The notes beneath the pieces were generated by a model. It was not told the DNA's origin, ran no database searches, and worked only from the letters and a program-made list of their open reading frames with translations. Shown here piece after piece: positions 58,641 to 64,000 of a DNA stretch of 64,000 nt; the stretch's first letter is position 1, and every line of letters starts with the position of its first letter. This stretch comes from Cyanoderma ruficeps (Eukaryota > Chordata > Aves > Passeriformes > Timaliidae): assembly GCA_008694505.1 (NCBI GenBank), contig VZDJ01000056.1, positions 7,192,019-7,256,018 on the forward strand, given 5' to 3'. Position numbers and translations under genes: made by a program.

Positions 58641-60340
58641 AGGGAAATAGTTCAGGCTGGAAGAAATCAGTCACGGGAGTGTCAATTCAGCTGCACAGGG
58701 CCCCAGAGGAAAGATTGGAGGAGTTTGGCTCTGTCTGGACTTCATCTAACACGGCAGACTGGCCAGGCCTGATGGCTTTTTGGTGTGTGCAGTGACATCC
58801 AGGGAGCCTGTGAGCATCTGTGGGGCAAGGTGAGGCTGGGCATGGCATGGAGAAAGAGGGACCAAAGCACCAGCCACGCTGCTGAGGGCTTTGAACCTGG
58901 GACATGTCCTGGTCGCAGAGCCTGGCTCCTTCTGGGCTCAGTGAGATGCTTTTGGCAACAGAAGGGGTTCAGTGCCCCTGTCACCTGGGCTGACAGGAGC
59001 TCCCTGTAACCCAGGCCAGCCCTGCAGAGCTCGACTCTGCTTGAAGGCTTTAGCTCACGCACTTGAGGTTAATCTGAATTAGCAGCTTTCTCCAAACATG
59101 AGTCTTTTTCTGCTGCAGCAGGCAGATGGGCTGGTTTTACCCATGTGGCTGGATCCAGAAGGGAATTTCTGCCCACAGGAGGGGTTTGGAGCAGAGATGC
59201 AGCAGTGGGATTCCCCCCAGCACAGGTGGCCATCCTAGGAAGGGGCTCTGTGAGGCTCTGTCTTCCCTGCGCTCCTGGACACCCCCAGCATGACTTTATC
59301 TCTTGGCCTACATGTGTGTGCAGCTGTTTCACTGCCTGCTTTGGGTCTGGAACAAACTTGCCTGATCACTTTGGCTTTCCCAAATCTGTTTGTTGGGAGT
59401 GATCTTGTACATCACCTTGTGCTGCAGCCAGGAAAATTAGCGGCCCCAGCTGGCTCCATGTTCTTCCCCCGAGAAAGGGCACAGGTGAGAAGGGAAGGTG
59501 CCAGCAAACAGCCAAAATTGGGTGTCCTGGGAGATGCAGATGTGTCCCCCTTTCTCACACGTGCAGGCAGTGCCCTCTAGTGCTGCTGCCTTTTGGACAA
59601 AGCTGGGAATGTTAAATAACGAGAAAAACGGAGAGCAAAGCTCCGGTCTGAGCTGAGGGCACGGACAGATGGACACAAATCCCCAAGCTCTGCCAGCTCC
59701 CTGGGCATGGGGTGGCCGTGGTTGCCTTTCTCCCTGGAGGAGCTGCACTGGTGGTGCCCGTGGTGGCCAGCGGTGAGGAGAAACTGGGACACTGTGCAGA
59801 GGTGAGACACAGAGGAAAGCCCATTAGACACTGGGATCTCCCCCTGAAATCACAGGAAGATCTGGAATGGGGATTAGAGGAAGAACACAGATAATGGGTG
59901 GGGGGTCTGCAGGGATGTCCTCTCCTGGTGGGGCCTCATGTCCTCAGTCTGGGGCAAGGATCCCTCCAAACTTGTGGCACATGGTGGGAAGCTCCTTACA
60001 ACCTGTCACACTCTTCTGCCACCAGAGCACCACATTTCAACCAACAGGTGACGACCCTCAGTCACACTCCTGGTGAGACAGGTGCCATTGGCAAAAATGG
60101 GGAGAAAAGTTAAATCTGTTTTGAATTAGGAAAACAGCAATGTGAGTTTAGGCTAGAGTAATTTTTTGTATCTTTCTTCCTTTTATTTTTTCTTCTAAGA
60201 AATGTTTTTTTATTGTCTTGTAAGTGTTGAACATTTTATTGCTTTATTTTCATTTCTTGATCGCAGTTTGTTTGCTGTTTGCTCCTGGCTCTAATCAGAT
60301 CCGCTTTCTAGAAGGGAAAAAAAGTTTTTATTTTCTGAAC
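58641..60340. other. GC-rich unique DNA, nothing recognised
   Basis: GC-rich to about 60080 with overlapping ORFs of up to 106 codons, then T-rich. No domain or mobile element recognised. Confidence 0.4.
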
Positions 60341-60358
60341 GTATGTATGTATGTATGT
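60341..60358. repeat. (GTAT)4 tetranucleotide repeat
   Basis: Four GTAT units plus a partial unit, next to A-rich and T-rich runs. Confidence 0.85.
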
Positions 60359-61359
60359 TTAATGAAAAAAAGAAAGCCCAAAACCTCATACTACCTCTGG
60401 CTTGAAGAAAAATTTTATTGGTACCCTTGGGAGGTGAAAAGCTTTTCTATTAAACACAATGAGAAAGGAAATTTGATCCGTATGATTCCACACAGCCTCT
60501 TCCTTCTTATTTCTGGCAGCATTCTCAGAGGATGCCTTTTATCTTCACATCATCTTGGCTGACACCAGCCACAACCCATGTACTGCTCTCAACATACTTG
60601 AGCACAGTCCTGCTGCTGAAAACACCTCCCATTTCCCAGCCAGGGAGGTGTCATTTATTACTTCTCCCCCACTGGTCTCTGGGGACTTGAGTTAGGAGCA
60701 GTTTCTTCTGTGTTAATTGATGTAGATACACACAATTAAAAATTGCTAACTACTTTTTAGAGCTGGAGACCAATGGGAATGGACAGACCCTTGGCACAGT
60801 CCCTTAAGGCAGAATCAGGGCAGGTGAGGGGCTGGAGCTCTGGGAAGTTGCCTCTTCTCTGCCTGTCTCAGGTCCTCGCTGTGAAGGCCACAGCTCCATC
60901 TCATGGTCCCTCCACCCACAGCCACAGAGCTCATGAGCCAGCCTGGGTGCCAGCAGTGAGGCTGGTGGGTCCCAGAGATGTATTCTGAGAAATGCCTCAA
61001 TTTTTCTAATTAATGCAATCCCAATAGTCAAGTTTTTTGTCTTCAACAAGTCTAAACTGGCTAAATTGCCTTCACTGGAACATCCTTTCTGAAACTTAGA
61101 GGACTGGATAACACTTTGGTTGATATCCTGGCCTCACCCCAGAATAACAGGAACCAGGGTGTCTCTGCTGGGACACAGTGACAACCTGGGCACAAGTGCT
61201 TTGTGGATTCCTGCTGAAACTGATACTCTGATATTGATTCCCAGTGTAGATGGTGCCTCATTAACAGAAGAGTTTTAATGGAGCCACATCCCCCTGCCAG
61301 CATCTCCTCTGGCCAGAAAGTAACCCTCTTTCCTTTTAGTCAGCTGAAGTTCTTAGCTA
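60359..61359. other. Unique non-coding DNA, nothing recognised
   Basis: Short ORFs only. No repeat family seen. Confidence 0.4.
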
Positions 61360-61740
61360 ATTCTCATTTTTCCTTAAATCATATTTCACCGGTACAGTAA
61401 ATGATCAATTTCTGTTCCTTGTAACCAAGGTCAGGTGTGAGAGAATAATAGTCTCCTAGCCCAGCCTGGCACACCACATGGAAATGATTTATTGCATTTC
61501 TAAAAGAGGATTCTTGACATTTTGAAAATGCAATGTAGTCCAACAGTAATTAAGCAAAAAGCAGGCTGCTGAACAATTGATTGCCACTGTCAGCAAAGCC
61601 TGATTAACTCAGATGCTTGAAGAACTGTTTCTGCCACCCATGAATTAAAGGTTAGTAATTAAATTTATGGGCCATGGCCACTGTCTCTGGATGGCACTTC
61701 ACTTATAAGCATCCCAATGAAGAATAATCAGATAGAAAAA
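61360..61740. promoter_or_regulatory. AT-rich homeodomain-motif block, candidate enhancer
   Basis: Repeat-free with ATGATCAATTTC (about 61403), ACAGTAATTAAGC (about 61543), GAACAATTGATTGCC (about 61572), and GGTTAGTAATTAAATTTATG (about 61650), followed by GGGCCATGGCC. No ORF of note over nearly 600 bp. Composition-based inference. Confidence 0.25.
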
Positions 61741-63530
61741 ACACAAGTTGTTGCCTCAAAGGCTTTTTGTTGAGAGACTGTGAAAAGTGGCAGAGGATTG
61801 TGCAGCTGTGTCAGCCATTGGGTGACTTGTGGCCAGGAAAGGCACCTGTGGCAGGACTGATGTCCTGACAGGGTGATGGAGCCTTGTTCAAGCTGAGAAG
61901 CAGAAACTTGATTTGAACAGGAATTTTACTTGGAAAGGATGAGCATTACTAATGTCTTTCCCACTTGGAGCCTTCAGGGTGGGTTCCTGACCCACCAGCC
62001 TGATGCACAAAACTAACCTTGACACAGAAGCCACTGGGTGAGTTCTCCCAGTGATGGGAGAGGCCAAACACTGATGGCAGGAGTTCTTTTGCAACACAAG
62101 CTGGTCACAATCTCAGACACTACCAGGAGCTTGTTTTTGGGCCCACCTGATCAACGTGGAAAGCAGATGATGGACAGCAACTGCCTTGAGAAATCCTAAA
62201 AAAAAGCCTAAAGCCAAGGGGCATCGTGATGTTCCAAAGCCCCCACATTTCAGATCCTCCCTTGCTGAGCAACATGAAAGACTTATGGGAATTCCCCATC
62301 CTTTATAATGACCTAAATTTATGGCTTAGATGTTTGGGGTTTCAGGTTCCCCTTTGGGCTGCCTCCTCTGGGATGCACCAGCCCCAGGATATCCAAAAGG
62401 AGGGTTTGTACCCAACCACTAGGATGTGACAAACATTTCTGTGAAACAACACTTTGGGATTTGGGAAGCCGTGGGTTTTTACTGGATTCATGCAAGCTGT
62501 GCCTTCATCATGCAGGTTTAATTGTGTGTTTGTTGAGAATAAGGAGTTTTTGGGAGATGGCAGAAGTTCTGTTCCTGAACAGAAGTTAACAGATGTTATT
62601 TGATTGCTTTGACAGTCTTAGGCATTGTTTTTGCAGGTCTCTTCCCAGCACTGGGCTGTCATTCTTCACGAAAGCAACTTGAATTTAATTGCAAGGCTGC
62701 ACTGTACTCCTGCAGAAGCACTTTGTAGTCTCATTTTCACATTAGGATAAAAATTAAAAAAAAAAAATCAATGCATAATGATTTTTGCAATCTGCCATCC
62801 TCTTGGGTGAAACTCATCCAGAACAAACTGAAGAACAGTAAAACCCATTTCTTCTGTGAAGACCCAACTCTTCTCATTCCACACTGAAGATTTCTGCAGC
62901 TTTTCCCCCCATTCCTGCCAGTCTTGACAGGCACATTTAAAACCCTGCACTTTACTGACAGCAGCTGGAAAAGCTTGTGCTGCACCTTCCCTGTTCTTTT
63001 CCCTCATGAACACAGGCCTGCAAACCCTCCTGTGCTTTCAGAGGGTGTTTCCACAACAGTTGGAGTGTTAGTCAGCAGGATGAGGATTAACACTCCCTTG
63101 TGGGAGCAAACACACAGCATCTAAACGTGCCCATTGCCACCAGGTTTGCTCCAGCACGAGCTACCTCTCCTGCTAATTGAAGCTCTGTAGTTACCAGATC
63201 CAAAGCAGCAGAAATCTCATTGAATTTTTGATGATTTGGGGTTAATTTTGTTAGGGTTGTTGGGAGTCTCATACTGCTGGCTTCCAAATTCTGTTTTTAG
63301 GCTCTTCCTAACTAACACCTGCACAGAATTTATCTTCCTTCTGTATCCAACCAAGGGGTTTTGGTCCATCTTATGGCACTTTCAGGACCCTCTGACTGGT
63401 GGTGTTGCTCCATGATGAGCACACACAGCTCTCATCTCACACCACAGGAAGATGAAAATGTCACCATGGGGCAGACAGGGATGGCCAGGGACACGTGGCC
63501 AGGGCAGCAGCATTCACTCACACAGCCTGA
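61741..63530. other. Unique non-coding DNA, nothing recognised
   Basis: Includes an A-rich run at 62758-62767. Short ORFs on both strands. No gene or mobile element identified. Confidence 0.4.
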
Positions 63531-63900
63531 ATGAGATAAATAGGCTGTGATTTGTATTTCCATGGGTTTGTGCATATGCACACAGCCGTACTGAAAGAAG
63601 AAGAAAGAGTTATTTATGATGTGTTCTGAAATATAAATTATATCAAAGTCAAAGCTCAGGGTAATTGCTGCTGAAGTAGATCCAAAGGTTGGCATTTTGA
63701 TTAAATAGTGCTGCTGCCTTTACAGGGAAATCTAGTTACAGACAAACAACATGGAGGTCAGCAACAAAGTATAATTCAATTCCTAGCTATGAATTAATGA
63801 ATGTGCTTTAGATTAATTTAAATCCACAAAGAGACTTTGTGTTGCAGAAATATTCATTAGGAAGTTTACCAGATTATTCCTCTGGCAGGGGTGCAGCTTT
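63531..63900. promoter_or_regulatory. AT-rich block with a 14-bp palindrome, candidate enhancer
   Basis: TGTGCATATGCACA at 63569-63582 is a perfect palindrome. It is followed by TTATTTATGATG (about 63611), AAATATAAATTATATC (about 63629), CTATGAATTAATGAATG (about 63787) and TTAGATTAATTTAAATCC (about 63808). No repeat family. Regulatory role inferred only. Confidence 0.25.
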
Positions 63901-64000
63901 CTGCACTCCTCCAGGTGAACCCACTTCCCACACAGCACGAGGAACGTGCCAGTTTTCCTTACTAAATCCATCTGCTTTGGTTTTTGATGCTCTCCCTGTG
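63901..64000. other. Window edge, nothing recognised
   Basis: One hundred bases of unremarkable CT-rich sequence cut by the window end. Confidence 0.4.

Noticed and set aside
1..64000. CRISPR arrays, prokaryotic operons, tRNA or rRNA genes
   Set aside because: None of the required signatures (regular direct repeats with unique spacers, Shine-Dalgarno-linked ORFs, tRNA A/B boxes in a cloverleaf, rRNA conserved cores) was seen, and CR1 tails place the sequence in a vertebrate.

Overview
This window reads as vertebrate, almost certainly avian, non-coding DNA. The evidence is several short 5'-truncated CR1 LINE tails carrying the CR1 3' octamer (CACAGAAT when seen reversed), two LTR-like blocks of bird endogenous-retrovirus type, only scattered small microsatellites, and no Alu, B1 or L1-like sequence. 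I see no bacterial features (operons, tRNA/rRNA genes, CRISPR) and no open reading frame I recognise as a protein. The longest ORFs are about 180-200 codons, lie mainly in GC-richer patches, overlap on both strands, and in two cases run through repeats, so I treat them as chance. The window is best described as a gene-poor intergenic or intronic stretch. I cannot name the species, chromosome or flanking genes.

Layout. 1-4 kb: unique DNA with a diverged palindromic minisatellite (1335-1705) and a motif-rich AT block (1.73-2.42 kb). 3995-4443: a minus-strand solo LTR. 4.5-16.7 kb: mostly featureless unique DNA, with AT-rich homeodomain-motif blocks (4.56-5.05, 14.36-14.70 kb) and one weak exon-like segment (6732-6938). 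16.7-25 kb: two CR1 tails, a Hox/Pbx-motif block (22.12-22.33 kb), a 23-bp minisatellite (22883-22988), and a CpG-dense patch followed by a CTATAAATAG motif (24.60-24.93 kb). 25-35 kb: largely unique, with the most enhancer-like AT-rich stretches at 28.01-28.50 and 29.04-29.90 kb. 35-45 kb: a degenerate triplicate repeat, (CAG)9, (AG)11, two CR1 tails and two strong hairpins (43069-43122 and 43908-43928). 45204-45718: a plus-strand solo LTR with flanking 6-bp direct repeats. 46.7-47.4 kb: AT-rich block. 49-51.5 kb: (CATAA)6, a perfect 22-bp palindrome made of two octamer motifs, a weak terminal-exon candidate (49543-49622), and a CR1 tail with an internal 19-bp duplication. 51.6-64 kb: mostly unique DNA with a TCF/LEF-like cluster and several AT-rich blocks (52.8-53.0, 55.54-55.87, 58.19-58.64, 61.36-61.74, 63.53-63.90 kb).

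No genes could be shown to work together. If the window has a function, it is most likely cis-regulatory: several AT-rich, motif-dense blocks separated by neutral sequence, with few transposable elements, is the pattern of a regulatory gene desert. That is an inference from composition and motifs; cross-species conservation, which would decide it, cannot be judged from one sequence. I found no convincing new biological system. The most worthwhile objects are the octamer palindrome, the 15-bp-arm hairpin, the two LTRs and the two exon-like segments.
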